The notes under the pieces were generated by a model, which saw nothing but the letters and a program-made list of their open reading frames with translations, ran no database searches and was not told the DNA's origin. Below are positions 49,405 through 56,505 of a DNA stretch of 64,000 bases, piece after piece (positions within the stretch are counted from its first letter, which is position 1; each line of letters starts with the position of its first letter). The stretch spans positions 310,001-374,000 of the forward strand of contig NC_009485.1 in NCBI RefSeq assembly GCF_000015165.1. The letters are read 5' to 3'. This DNA comes from Bradyrhizobium sp. BTAi1. Lineage in GTDB: Bacteria > Pseudomonadota > Alphaproteobacteria > Rhizobiales > Xanthobacteraceae. Position numbers and translations under genes: made by a program.

Positions 49405-49682
49405 TCGACGCGCGTGCGGCACGGAGCAGCGGCATAGTCCCCATCGGGCTGTCATGATCTTTCATCTGGCGTGACCTTCTCGACACAGTGCGCGATATGT
49501 CGCGCGCTGCGGCGGAACCGCGCGCGGCGATTCGGCATTCTGCTCCGTGCGCAGGTCTTCAGGTCCTATTCACGTCGCTCGTTCGAGATTGATCTGCGTC
49601 GTGCCGTGACGGTCGCCATCATTCAGTTGATGAACGAGCGTTCGGTGCCTGACGTGATCTCAGCCGATCCAAGGAGAAGTTC

Positions 49683-49955
49683 ATGACTGTGACGAAGCTG
49701 TTGGGCATCGCGGCGATCGGTGCTGTCCTGGCGCTGGCGGCACCGGCCGAACGCGCGCAAGCGCTGTCGCTCATCAATCCGGGCGCCGCGACGGCGGTGC
49801 AGCAGGGCACGGTCCAGGAGACCTCTCAGGTGCATTGGCACGGACGCCGCCATTGGCATCCCCGCCGGCACTATTGGCACCCGCGGCGTCACTGGCACCC
49901 GCATCGCCATTGGCATCCGCACCGCCACTGGCATCGGCATCACCGGCACTGGTGA
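49683..49955 (+). CDS. Secreted His/Trp/Arg-rich repeat protein
   Basis: The 90-residue protein has a signal peptide (about 1-28, ending AQA) and a short neutral stretch. Residues 50-90 are built almost only of His, Trp, Arg, Pro and Tyr in a repeated RHWHP-type unit. AAGGAG precedes the ATG at good spacing, which supports a real gene despite low complexity. Metal (Ni, Cu, Zn) binding is likely from composition; no known family or partner is visible. A terminator follows. Confidence 0.75.
   Translation: MTVTKLLGIAAIGAVLALAAPAERAQALSLINPGAATAVQQGTVQETSQVHWHGRRHWHPRRHYWHPRRHWHPHRHWHPHRHWHRHHRHW
49846..49952 (+). repeat. Degenerate tandem repeat encoding RHWHP units
   Basis: Units built on CGCCAYTGGCAYCC recur about seven times with variation. 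The repeat is in frame with the gene at 49683. Confidence 0.75.
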
Positions 49956-49995
49956 GCCTCGCGACCCTGCTTTGCGGGTCATGATCGAAATCAAA

Positions 49996-50022
49996 CAGGC
50001 CCGCTTCGCGGGCCTGTAGTTT
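49996..50022 (+). terminator. Terminator-like hairpin after the His/Trp/Arg-rich gene
   Basis: CAGGCCCGC (49996-50004) and GCGGGCCTG (50008-50016) form a perfect 9-bp stem with loop TTC, followed by TAGTTTC. The T-run is short. Confidence 0.65.
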
Positions 50023-50049
50023 CATGGCGGGCTGGCGATGGGGTCTGCC

Positions 50050-50361
50050 ATGAATGCACCGCTCGACACGATTCGGCATAATACGACTTGGCACAATAAG
50101 ACTTGGCTTGGGATCGGCATCGTGACCGTGGCGATGTTGCTTGCAAGCTCTGCCGCAACATCTCCCGTTGTCTCATCACCGGAGAAGCGACAGGCAAGCC
50201 GCCAAGCGATGGTCACTGCACTCGATCTCCGCCTGCGGCCTCGTCCCTGCAAACCGGCCGATTGTTGGGTCGAAGCACCGCATTATTACGGTCGTCCGGT
50301 GCATTATAGGCCGTCCTATCCACCAGGGCCCGTGGTGCTGTTCACGCCGTTCCTTCACTAA
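50050..50361 (+). CDS. Small protein with one hydrophobic segment, unknown function
   Basis: Not recognised. 103 residues: WLGIGIVTVAMLLASSAATS is a signal or anchor, and the C-terminal part (CKPADCWVEAPHYYGRPVHYRPSYPPG) is Tyr/Pro/His-rich with two cysteines, similar in style to the neighbouring secreted proteins. An ATG at 50038 would add four residues. No strong ribosome site. It may be real because of the signal segment and the shared style, but this is the least certain of the cluster. Confidence 0.5.
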   Translation: MNAPLDTIRHNTTWHNKTWLGIGIVTVAMLLASSAATSPVVSSPEKRQASRQAMVTALDLRLRPRPCKPADCWVEAPHYYGRPVHYRPSYPPGPVVLFTPFLH

Positions 50362-50373
50362 GAACGCCAGCGA

Positions 50374-50688
50374 TCAAGATCGTCGGCGTATCAACGTTGC
50401 AGTGCGGTCGGGTCGCTCGCCAAATCCACGCACGAGTAGCACGATGGCCTCAGCGCCGGCTTTGCGATCCGGCGCAAGCTCCTGGTACGCAGCCGACTCT
50501 GCCCAGGCGCGAAAATCGTATTCGTCGGGAAACGATATCAGCACAATCTTGTCACCGTCCCAGCGTCCTTCGACCGAGATTGGTGCCTCGTCGGCGGCGG
50601 GCAGCCGGACGTTGTAGTTGCGAAAGACGTCGAAGAAGCCGGCGAGGTAACGATCATAGGCGGCGCGATCGATGATCTTGAGTTGCAC
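50374..50688 (-). CDS. DUF1330-like small protein
   Basis: The 104-residue protein has the pattern of the dimeric alpha-beta barrel fold: IIDRAAYDRYLAGFFDVF, SVEGRWDGDKIVLISFPDEYDFRAWAESAAYQELAPDRKAGAEAIVLLVRGF. This suits DUF1330 (Asp-x-x-Tyr-x-x-Tyr start and the FPxxxxAxxWxxSxxYQ motif). The frame opens with GTG at 50688, without a good ribosome site, so the first strand may be missing or begin at a non-standard codon. Function unknown. Convergent with the plus-strand small gene. Confidence 0.72.
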   Translation of the reverse strand: MQLKIIDRAAYDRYLAGFFDVFRNYNVRLPAADEAPISVEGRWDGDKIVLISFPDEYDFRAWAESAAYQELAPDRKAGAEAIVLLVRGFGERPDRTATLIRRRS

Positions 50689-50883
50689 GACGATGGAGAC
50701 GCCGATGCAGAGTCTCCCTGCCGCGACGCCACGCCGCAGATGCGCGCGTTACGTGTATCATTCATGCCGCATTCACGTCCCTATCACTACGTTCATGTTG
50801 GGGGTGCGCCAATCCACCGATCGGACGACCAGCAAGGGCGCTGCATGGGTCCATCGTTGCACAGCATTCAGGGAGAAGGGACC

Positions 50884-51591
50884 ATGATGAGGATGAAAGA
50901 CCAGCGTGCTGGTCTTGCTCGTCGCCTCAGTCTTGCGGCGGCAGCTTTGTTCCTACTGGCGGGCGCATCCAGTCGGCCTGCGCTTGCGATGTCGCCGGTC
51001 AGTCCCGGTGTCGGGTCGAGGGCGCAAGCGCCGTCCGACGCACTGACCATCCAGGTGCGTGGCCCTGGCGGTCATGGTGGAGGCGGCGGCTTTCACGGCG
51101 GCGGCGGATTTCACGGTGGTGGCGGCTTCCATGGCGGTGGCGGGTTCCACGGTGGCGGCGGTGGCTTCCACGCTGGTCCCGCCTTCCACGGCGGCGGGGC
51201 CATGTTCAGAGGTGGTGGAGGCCCTGCTTTCCATGGGGGCCACGCCTTCGGAGGCGGCGGACCGCGTCCTGTGTTCCATGGCGGTGGCCCGGTGTTTCAT
51301 GGCGGCGGCGGTCCACGGCCGATCTTCCATGGCGGCGGCTATCATCATCATCCGCACTATGCCTACCGGCCGTACTTCCACCACCATCGGCGGCACTTCT
51401 ACGGCTATCGCAGTTACTATTATCCGACCTACACGACCGGCTATTATTATCCCTACCGTCGCTGCCGCGTTGTCTGGACCCATTACGGACCACGCCGCAT
51501 CTGCCACTACCGGCATTGGCGGGGACATCATTGGCGGCACCATCACCGCTGGCACCATCGTCATCACCGCCACCACTGGCGCTATTACTGA
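50884..51591 (+). CDS. Secreted Gly/His-rich repeat protein
   Basis: The 235-residue protein has a signal peptide (RRLSLAAAALFLLAGASSRPALA), then about 100 residues of GGGGFHG-type repeats, a Tyr/His-rich middle (HHHPHYAYRPYFHHHRRHFYGYRS), one Cys pair in RRCRVVWTHYG and RRICHYRHWRG, and a C-terminus of HHRWHHRHHRHH type. AGAAGGG precedes tandem ATGATG. Its end resembles that of the protein at 49683, so the two may be related in function. A metal-binding or structural envelope protein is likely; low complexity limits family assignment. Confidence 0.7.
   Translation: MMRMKDQRAGLARRLSLAAAALFLLAGASSRPALAMSPVSPGVGSRAQAPSDALTIQVRGPGGHGGGGGFHGGGGFHGGGGFHGGGGFHGGGGGFHAGPAFHGGGAMFRGGGGPAFHGGHAFGGGGPRPVFHGGGPVFHGGGGPRPIFHGGGYHHHPHYAYRPYFHHHRRHFYGYRSYYYPTYTTGYYYPYRRCRVVWTHYGPRRICHYRHWRGHHWRHHHRWHHRHHRHHWRYY
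51087..51180 (+). repeat. Tandem repeat encoding GGGGFHG units
   Basis: Five or six variants of GGCGGCTTCCACGGTGGT lie head to tail inside the Gly/His-rich gene. Such DNA is prone to slippage, so copy number may vary between strains. Confidence 0.75.
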
Positions 51592-51619
51592 CGAGGCCGA
51601 GAGCTCGAGCACGACATGG

Positions 51620-51650
51620 AAGGACGCCCAACGGCGTCCTTCTGTCGTTT
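51620..51650 (+). terminator. Terminator-like hairpin after the Gly/His-rich gene
   Basis: AAGGACGCC (51620-51628) and GGCGTCCTT (51633-51641) form a 9-bp stem with loop CAAC, followed by CTGTCGTTT. The T-run is weak. It may serve both convergent genes. Confidence 0.6.
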
Positions 51651-51675
51651 GAGCGCGCCCGATCCGGTGCGGTGG

Positions 51676-51891
51676 TCAGAGCCAGTCCTTGAACTGCCAG
51701 TTCTTCACCGTCAGCTTCCACGGCACCAGCGTCTCCAGTCGCCATTTGGCAAAGCGTCCTGGCGGCCAGTTGGACAGCCGACGCTCGTCCTTCGGTGCCT
51801 CGGGCTTGGCAATGATCTTGGCTGGCGGCGTCCGCCGGCGCTGCCGCGTTGCGTCGCGGATGAGGTCAACGAATTCCGGCTTGTCGGCCAT
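51676..51891 (-). CDS. Small basic protein, unknown function
   Basis: Not recognised. 71 residues: MADKPEFVDLIRDATRQRRR at the start, then a basic linker and a Trp-rich end (LETLVPWKLTVKNWQFKDWL). GAGGAG lies seven bases before this ATG, which is why I prefer it to a frame opening at 51990. No signal peptide. Downstream of the leuC terminator on the same strand. Confidence 0.65.
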   Translation of the reverse strand: MADKPEFVDLIRDATRQRRRTPPAKIIAKPEAPKDERRLSNWPPGRFAKWRLETLVPWKLTVKNWQFKDWL

Positions 51892-51995
51892 GGCAGGCTC
51901 CTCGGCACGTTCCTCTGCAGACGCCGCGCGTCCGGCGGTAGCATCATGCATGCGGAAGCTTAAGGAGCCCTTGCCGGGCGGGGTCGACATTGAGT

Positions 51996-52030
51996 CAAAA
52001 TGAAAGCGCGATGGCTCGGGGCCATCGCGC
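51996..52030 (-). terminator. Intrinsic terminator of leuC
   Basis: On the minus strand GCGCGATGGC, a CCCGA loop and GCCATCGCGC form a perfect 10-bp stem, followed by TTTCATTTTG. Confidence 0.85.
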
Positions 52031-52082
52031 GTGGTCGCAGATCGGTCGCCGAGCAGCTCTGCTGCGTCGGCGTATCAGGGCT

Positions 52083-53489
52083 TCAGCGCCAGTCGCGCAC
52101 GTCGACGAAGTGGCCGGCGATCGCGGCCGCTGCGGCCATCGCAGGCGACACCAAATGGGTGCGGCCCTTGAAGCCCTGGCGACCCTCGAAATTGCGATTC
52201 GAGGTCGAGGCGCAACGCTCTTCCGGCGTCAGCTTGTCCGGGTTCATGGCGAGGCACATCGAGCAGCCCGGCTCGCGCCATTCGAAGCCGGCCTTGATGA
52301 AGATCTTGTCGAGACCCTCAGCCTCGGCCTGCTCCTTGACGATGCCCGAGCCCGGCACGACCATCGCGTTGACGTGAGCACTGACGGTCTTGCCCTCGGC
52401 GATCTTGGCGGCGGCGCGCAGATCCTCGATGCGGCCATTGGTGCAGGAGCCGATGAAGACGCGGTCGAGCTTGATGTCGGTGATTTTCGTGCCGGCGGTC
52501 AGGCCCATATATTTCAACGCGCGGTGCTTGGAGATGCGCTTGGCCTCATCGGCGATCTTGTCCGGATCCGGCACCACGCCGGTCACCGAGATCACGTCTT
52601 CGGGCGAGGTGCCCCAGGTCACGATCGGCGGCAGCTTGGCGGCATCGAGCCGGATCTCGTGGTCGAAATGCGCGCCGTCGTCGGAGCGCAGCGTCTCCCA
52701 GTAGCGCATCGCCGCATCCCAGGCCGCGCCCTTTGGCGCCTTGGGACGGCCGCGCAGGAAGTCGTAGGCCTTCTCGTCCGGCGCAACCAGGCCGGCGCGG
52801 GCGCCGCCCTCGATCGACATGTTGCAGACGGTCATGCGGCCCTCCATCGACAGCGCACGGATCGCCTCGCCGGCGTATTCGAGCACGTAGCCGGTGCCGC
52901 CCGCGGTGCCGATCTCGCCGATGATGGCGAGGATGATGTCCTTGCCTGTCACGCCGTCCGGCAGCTTGCCGTCGACGGTGACGCGCATGTTCTTGGCCTT
53001 CTTCTGGATCAGCGTCTGCGTCGCCAGCACGTGCTCGACCTCGGAAGTGCCGATGCCGTGCGCCAGCGCGCCGAACGCGCCATGCGTCGAGGTGTGACTG
53101 TCACCGCACACGATCGTGGTACCGGGCAGCGTAAAACCCTGCTCGGGGCCGATGACGTGGACGATGCCCTGGCGGCGGTCGAACTCGTTGTAATATTCGA
53201 TGCCGAATTCGCGGGCGTTCTCGGCCAGCGTCTTGATCTGCTCGATGCTCTCCGGATCCGGATTGGGCTTGGAGCGATCGGTGGTCGGCACGTTGTGGTC
53301 GACGACGGCGAGCGTCTTCTCCGGCGCATGCACCTTGCGTCCGGTCATGCGCAGGCCCTCGAACGCCTGCGGCGAGGTCACCTCGTGCACCAGGTGACGG
53401 TCGATGTAGAGCAGGCAGGTGCCGTCCTCGGCTTCGTGCACCAGATGGTCGTTCCAGATCTTGTCGTACAGCGTGGTCGGTTTCGACAT
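52083..53489 (-). CDS. leuC: 3-isopropylmalate dehydratase large subunit
   Basis: The 468-residue aconitase-family subunit carries the [4Fe-4S] ligands in [14 protein letters not shown] and [12 protein letters not shown], and the substrate motifs [20 protein letters not shown] and [31 protein letters not shown]. With LeuD it isomerises 2- to 3-isopropylmalate. GGGAG precedes the ATG at 53489; the frame opens 17 codons earlier without family character. A strong terminator follows. leuC is the last gene of the minus-strand run that starts at ffh, but rplS has its own terminator, so it is transcribed separately. Confidence 0.97.
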   Translation of the reverse strand: MSKPTTLYDKIWNDHLVHEAEDGTCLLYIDRHLVHEVTSPQAFEGLRMTGRKVHAPEKTLAVVDHNVPTTDRSKPNPDPESIEQIKTLAENAREFGIEYYNEFDRRQGIVHVIGPEQGFTLPGTTIVCGDSHTSTHGAFGALAHGIGTSEVEHVLATQTLIQKKAKNMRVTVDGKLPDGVTGKDIILAIIGEIGTAGGTGYVLEYAGEAIRALSMEGRMTVCNMSIEGGARAGLVAPDEKAYDFLRGRPKAPKGAAWDAAMRYWETLRSDDGAHFDHEIRLDAAKLPPIVTWGTSPEDVISVTGVVPDPDKIADEAKRISKHRALKYMGLTAGTKITDIKLDRVFIGSCTNGRIEDLRAAAKIAEGKTVSAHVNAMVVPGSGIVKEQAEAEGLDKIFIKAGFEWREPGCSMCLAMNPDKLTPEERCASTSNRNFEGRQGFKGRTHLVSPAMAAAAAIAGHFVDVRDWR

Positions 53490-53835
53490 GAGCGAATGCT
53501 CCCGGGAATGAAGGTTTGAATCAGGACGCGTGACGGGCACGCGTGAACGATCGGGACTGAGGCGCTGCGACTTACAGCGCGCGCCTAAGCTCCGATGTCG
53601 CCGAGGTGGCGAAGCGTCCGAAGAACCGCCCGGGCAGCCGGCGGCGATCGTCGATGACGACGCGGCGGCAGGCCATGCTGGTGCGATCTAGAACCATTTC
53701 AGGGCGATATATAGCACGCACGGCGCGGAGTGCGAGATGCGTTTGTGGCCGCTGTCATGGCGAGCGAAGCGAAGCAATCCAGAGTCCTTGCTCGGCCCTG
53801 GATTGCTTCGCTTCGCTCGCCATGACGACGTGGCG
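53490..53835. other. Intergenic region upstream of leuC
   Basis: About 350 bases with no gene I accept. It must hold the leuC promoter. I looked for a leucine-rich leader peptide with a terminator/antiterminator pair on the minus strand and did not find a convincing one. The right part is taken up by the large palindrome at 53754-53826. Confidence 0.45.
53754..53826. repeat. Perfect 29-bp palindrome, GCGAAGCGAAGCAATCCAG family
   Basis: The left arm 53754-53782 and right arm 53798-53826 are exact complements over 29 bases, with a 15-base loop. The arms contain GAGCGAAGCGAAGCAATCC. A sibling with small insertions lies at 56415-56496. Neither arm carries a start or stop of a gene. It lies between the rplS terminator and leuC. 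Confidence 0.9.
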
Positions 53836-53865
53836 AAACAAAAAAGCGCGGGACCGGCCCGCGCT
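53836..53865 (-). terminator. Intrinsic terminator of rplS
   Basis: On the minus strand AGCGCGGG, a CCGGT loop and CCCGCGCT form an 8-bp stem, followed by TTTTTGTTT. Confidence 0.9.
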
Positions 53866-53891
53866 CTTCGTCAATCCAAAGGTGGCGACGA

Positions 53892-54275
53892 TTACTCGTT
53901 GACGGCGGCCTGCTGGCGGTCCTGCTTCTCGACGATGCGGGCCGACTTGCCGCGCAGCTGGCGCAGGTAATACAGCTTGGCGCGACGCACCTTGCCGCGG
54001 CGCACGACCTTGATCGAGTCGATCATCGGGGAGAGGATCGGGAACACGCGCTCCACGCCCTCGCCATAGGAGATCTTGCGCACCGTGAAGCTCTCGTTGA
54101 TGCCGCCGCCGGAGCGGCCGATGCAGACGCCCTCATAGGCCTGCACGCGGGTGCGGTCGCCTTCGACCACCTTCACGTTGACGATCACGGTGTCGCCGGG
54201 TCCGAACTCCGGAATGGTCTTGTTGGCGGACAGCTTATCGAACTGCTCTTTTTCGAGCTGCTGAATCAGGTTCAC
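53892..54275 (-). CDS. rplS: 50S ribosomal protein L19
   Basis: The 127-residue protein has the L19 pattern: [14 protein letters not shown] at the start, [93 protein letters not shown]. It starts with GTG at 54275, with GGAGAT seven bases upstream; frame beyond that is not L19. It lies at the end of the ffh-rpsP-rimM-trmD-rplS order, 107 bases after trmD. Confidence 0.97.
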   Translation of the reverse strand: MNLIQQLEKEQFDKLSANKTIPEFGPGDTVIVNVKVVEGDRTRVQAYEGVCIGRSGGGINESFTVRKISYGEGVERVFPILSPMIDSIKVVRRGKVRRAKLYYLRQLRGKSARIVEKQDRQQAAVNE

Positions 54276-54382
54276 GGGTAAATCTCCATCGGCGGCGCGC
54301 CCAGCCGGGTCACGCGGGCTGCGCTTGTTCCTGCCGTCACTTGCGGAATTGGGCGCTCCTATAAGCCAAAGCGCGAGGCTTG

Positions 54383-55141
54383 TCACCCGTCTGTCGTGCT
54401 TTTTGGCGCTTTTTGGCCGGTCCTGCTTTGTTCTCGGGTCTGCCATTCGGCCCAGAGATCCGGCCGGCGTGCTTGCGTCAGCGCCTCGGACTGCGACCGC
54501 CGCCAGGCGGCGACCTTGGCGTGATCGCCCGAGGTGAGTACATCCGGAATGGTCCGGCCCTCGAACAGCTGCGGGCGGGTGTATTGCGGGTATTCGAGTA
54601 GGCCGTCCGAGAAGCTCTCATCGGTGCCCGATTCGAGCTTGCCCATCACGCCCGGCAGCAGCCGTACGCAGGCATCGATCAGCACCAGCGCCGCGATCTC
54701 GCCGCCCGACAGCACATAGTCGCCGATCGAGACCTCGATGAGCTCCCGGGCATCGATGACGCGCTGGTCGATGCCTTCGAACCGGCCGCACACGATCAAC
54801 GGCCCTGGGCCGGCCGCGAGGTCGCGGACCGCGGCCTGGGTCAATGGCCGACCGCGCGGGCTCATCAGCAGCCGCGGCCGCTCCGGCGCGACGTCCGCCG
54901 CGTCGATCGCTGCCGCCAGCACGTCGGCGCGCAGCACCATCCCGGGCCCACCGCCGGCCGGCGTGTCATCGACGCTGCGATGCTTGTCGGTGGCCGACGC
55001 CCGGATGTCGCGCGCCTCCAGCGACCAGATGCCGCCCGTCAGCGCGCGGCCGGCCAGGCTGACGCCTAGCGGCCCGGGAAACATCTCGGGAAACAAGGTC
55101 AGCACGGTGGCGCGCCAGGGTGCGGCAGGTGAAGCGGTCAT
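54383..55141 (-). CDS. trmD: tRNA (guanine-N1)-methyltransferase
   Basis: The 252-residue SPOUT methyltransferase makes m1G37 next to the anticodon, which guards against frameshifts. It has [39 protein letters not shown], the knot loops [15 protein letters not shown] and [13 protein letters not shown], and [20 protein letters not shown] with the catalytic Asp. The C-terminus has [10 protein letters not shown] and [17 protein letters not shown], both conserved in TrmD. Full length. Located between rimM and rplS. Confidence 0.97.
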   Translation of the reverse strand: MTASPAAPWRATVLTLFPEMFPGPLGVSLAGRALTGGIWSLEARDIRASATDKHRSVDDTPAGGGPGMVLRADVLAAAIDAADVAPERPRLLMSPRGRPLTQAAVRDLAAGPGPLIVCGRFEGIDQRVIDARELIEVSIGDYVLSGGEIAALVLIDACVRLLPGVMGKLESGTDESFSDGLLEYPQYTRPQLFEGRTIPDVLTSGDHAKVAAWRRSQSEALTQARRPDLWAEWQTREQSRTGQKAPKSTTDG

Positions 55142-55308
55142 GATGCTCTGTTACGGCACCGGAGCGGTGAGATCGAGCCCCCGATCAATGCGGCGCTGTC
55201 ATCTCCCACGGCTGCGGCTCCACCACCAGCGCCGATCCGGGACCCATAACGCGTGATGTTAGGAGGAGGCACGTGGCCTGTCCCGCACAAGCAAATCAGC
55301 CGCGGTGG

Positions 55309-55905
55309 CTATGGATCCCCGCTTTCGCGGGGATGACGAGCTGAGTTTGAGGCGGCAGCATCGCCCTCTGGTGAACCTGCATTGTCAGACGAGTCTTGAT
55401 CCTCGCCCTCGATCTCCGCGGGCAGTTCGATGATCACCCGCCCGCCGGCGAGATCCACCGTCGGCACCACAGCATTTGTGAACGGCAGCATCAGCGTGCT
55501 GCCGGAGGGCGGGGCGATCTCGATGATGTCGCCGGCGCCGAAATTATGGATCGCGAGCACACGGCCGAGCGGTGCGCCCGCCGTCGTCTCTGCAGCCAGG
55601 CCGATCAGGTCGGCATGGTAGTATTCGTCGTCATCGGTCTCCGGCAGGCGGTCGCGCGGCACATAGAGCTCGAGCCCGTTGAGCCGCTCGGCCGCATTGC
55701 GGTCGGTGACGCCTTTGATCGTTGCGACGAGATGATCCTTGGCCTCGCGCGCCTTGGCGACCTCGAAAGATCGGCTGCCGTCCTTGGTCGTGAGCGGGCC
55801 GTAATGCAGCACGGCCAGCGGATCCTCGGTGAAGGTCCACAGGCGAACCTCGCCGCGCACGCCGTGCGCGGCGCCGATTTTGGCAACGCAGATGAGCTTG
55901 GACAT
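55309..55905 (-). CDS. rimM: Ribosome maturation factor RimM, with repeat-derived C-terminus
   Basis: The 198-residue protein assists 30S assembly by binding S19. The N-terminal beta barrel has [28 protein letters not shown]; the PRC barrel has [13 protein letters not shown] and [17 protein letters not shown], then [15 protein letters not shown] and VIIELPAEI. The functional part ends near residue 172. The tail [13 protein letters not shown] and its TAG stop are translated from a palindromic repeat, so the natural C-terminus has been extended. Between rpsP and trmD as usual. Confidence 0.95.
   Translation of the reverse strand: MSKLICVAKIGAAHGVRGEVRLWTFTEDPLAVLHYGPLTTKDGSRSFEVAKAREAKDHLVATIKGVTDRNAAERLNGLELYVPRDRLPETDDDEYYHADLIGLAAETTAGAPLGRVLAIHNFGAGDIIEIAPPSGSTLMLPFTNAVVPTVDLAGGRVIIELPAEIEGEDQDSSDNAGSPEGDAAASNSARHPRESGDP
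55315..55334. repeat. Palindrome forming the end of rimM
   Basis: ATCCCCGC (55315-55322) and GCGGGGAT (55327-55334) with loop TTTC. Translated on the minus strand, it gives RESGDP. Confidence 0.85.
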
Positions 55906-55921
55906 CAGAAGGCCTCGTCCT

Positions 55922-56025
55922 TCAAGACGCGTGCAACGGCGCGCGCCTCACGACGAGGAGCCACGTCCTCATGCTGAGGAACACGGCGTAAGCTGTGCGT
56001 CTCGAAGCATGAGGCCATCAGCGTC
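55922..56025. repeat. Palindromic repeat between rpsP and rimM (TCTCGAAG...CTCAGGA family)
   Basis: CCTCATGC (55967-55974) pairs with GCATGAGG (56007-56014), and GCGTCTCGAAG and CTGAGGA elements are shared with the copy at 58080-58166. It fills most of the 128-base gap. Confidence 0.7.
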
Positions 56026-56033
56026 AAGGGACC

Positions 56034-56366
56034 TTAGCCCTTGGCGGCGGCTTCGGCCTGCGCCTTGCGCTCCTTGCGTGGCACGGCCTTGATCGGGTTC
56101 TGACGGGCTTCGCGCTTCTTGACGCCGGCGGCATCGAGGAAGCGGGCGACGCGGTCGGACGGCTGCGCGCCCTTGGCGAGCCAGCCCTTCACCTTCTCCA
56201 TGTCGAGCTTGAGGCGCGCCTCGTTGTCCTTCGGCATCAGCGGATTGAAATAGCCGAGACGCTCGATGAAGCGGCCGTCACGCGGGAAGCGCGAGTCGGC
56301 GACGACGACATGATAGACCGGGCGCTTCTTGGTGCCGGCACGGGCGAGACGGATGACGACGGACAT
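56034..56366 (-). CDS. rpsP: 30S ribosomal protein S16
   Basis: The 110-residue protein shows the S16 core: [41 protein letters not shown], then [28 protein letters not shown]. The C-terminal tail ([18 protein letters not shown]) is a basic alphaproteobacterial extension. ATG start with AGGAGA-type ribosome site. Placed between ffh and rimM with palindromic repeats on both sides. Confidence 0.97.
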   Translation of the reverse strand: MSVVIRLARAGTKKRPVYHVVVADSRFPRDGRFIERLGYFNPLMPKDNEARLKLDMEKVKGWLAKGAQPSDRVARFLDAAGVKKREARQNPIKAVPRKERKAQAEAAAKG

Positions 56367-56414
56367 GTAGGTTCTCCTTTAGGTCGATGTATCGATGTGA
56401 AGTTGGATGGAAGT

Positions 56415-56496
56415 CGTCATTGCGAGCGAAGCGAAGCAATCCAGAGCGGCATGCGCGACTCTGGATTGCTTCGTCGCTTCGCTCCTCGCAATGACG
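56415..56496. repeat. Large palindrome between ffh and rpsP (GCGAAGCGAAGCAATCCAG family, copy 2)
   Basis: The left arm 56415-56446 pairs with the right arm 56459-56496 over about 30 bases, except for two 3-base insertions (TCG and CTC) in the right arm. Same arm wording as the copy at 53754-53826. It ends ten bases from the ffh stop codon. Confidence 0.85.
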
Positions 56497-56505
56497 AGAG
56501 TGACG

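Noticed and set aside
51206..51745. Minus-strand frame rich in Asp, Gly, Arg and Ser opposite the Gly/His-rich gene
   Set aside because: Antisense image of the GGGGFHG repeats; the plus-strand frame has the signal peptide and ribosome site.
53606..53902. Plus-strand frame starting [14 protein letters not shown]
   Set aside because: It looks like a basic ribosomal protein at first, but it runs through the 29-bp palindrome and the rplS terminator and has no family match I know.
53754..56496. The GCGAAGC-family palindromes as a CRISPR array
   Set aside because: Only two copies, kilobases apart, with long self-complementary arms, no regular spacers and no cas genes.
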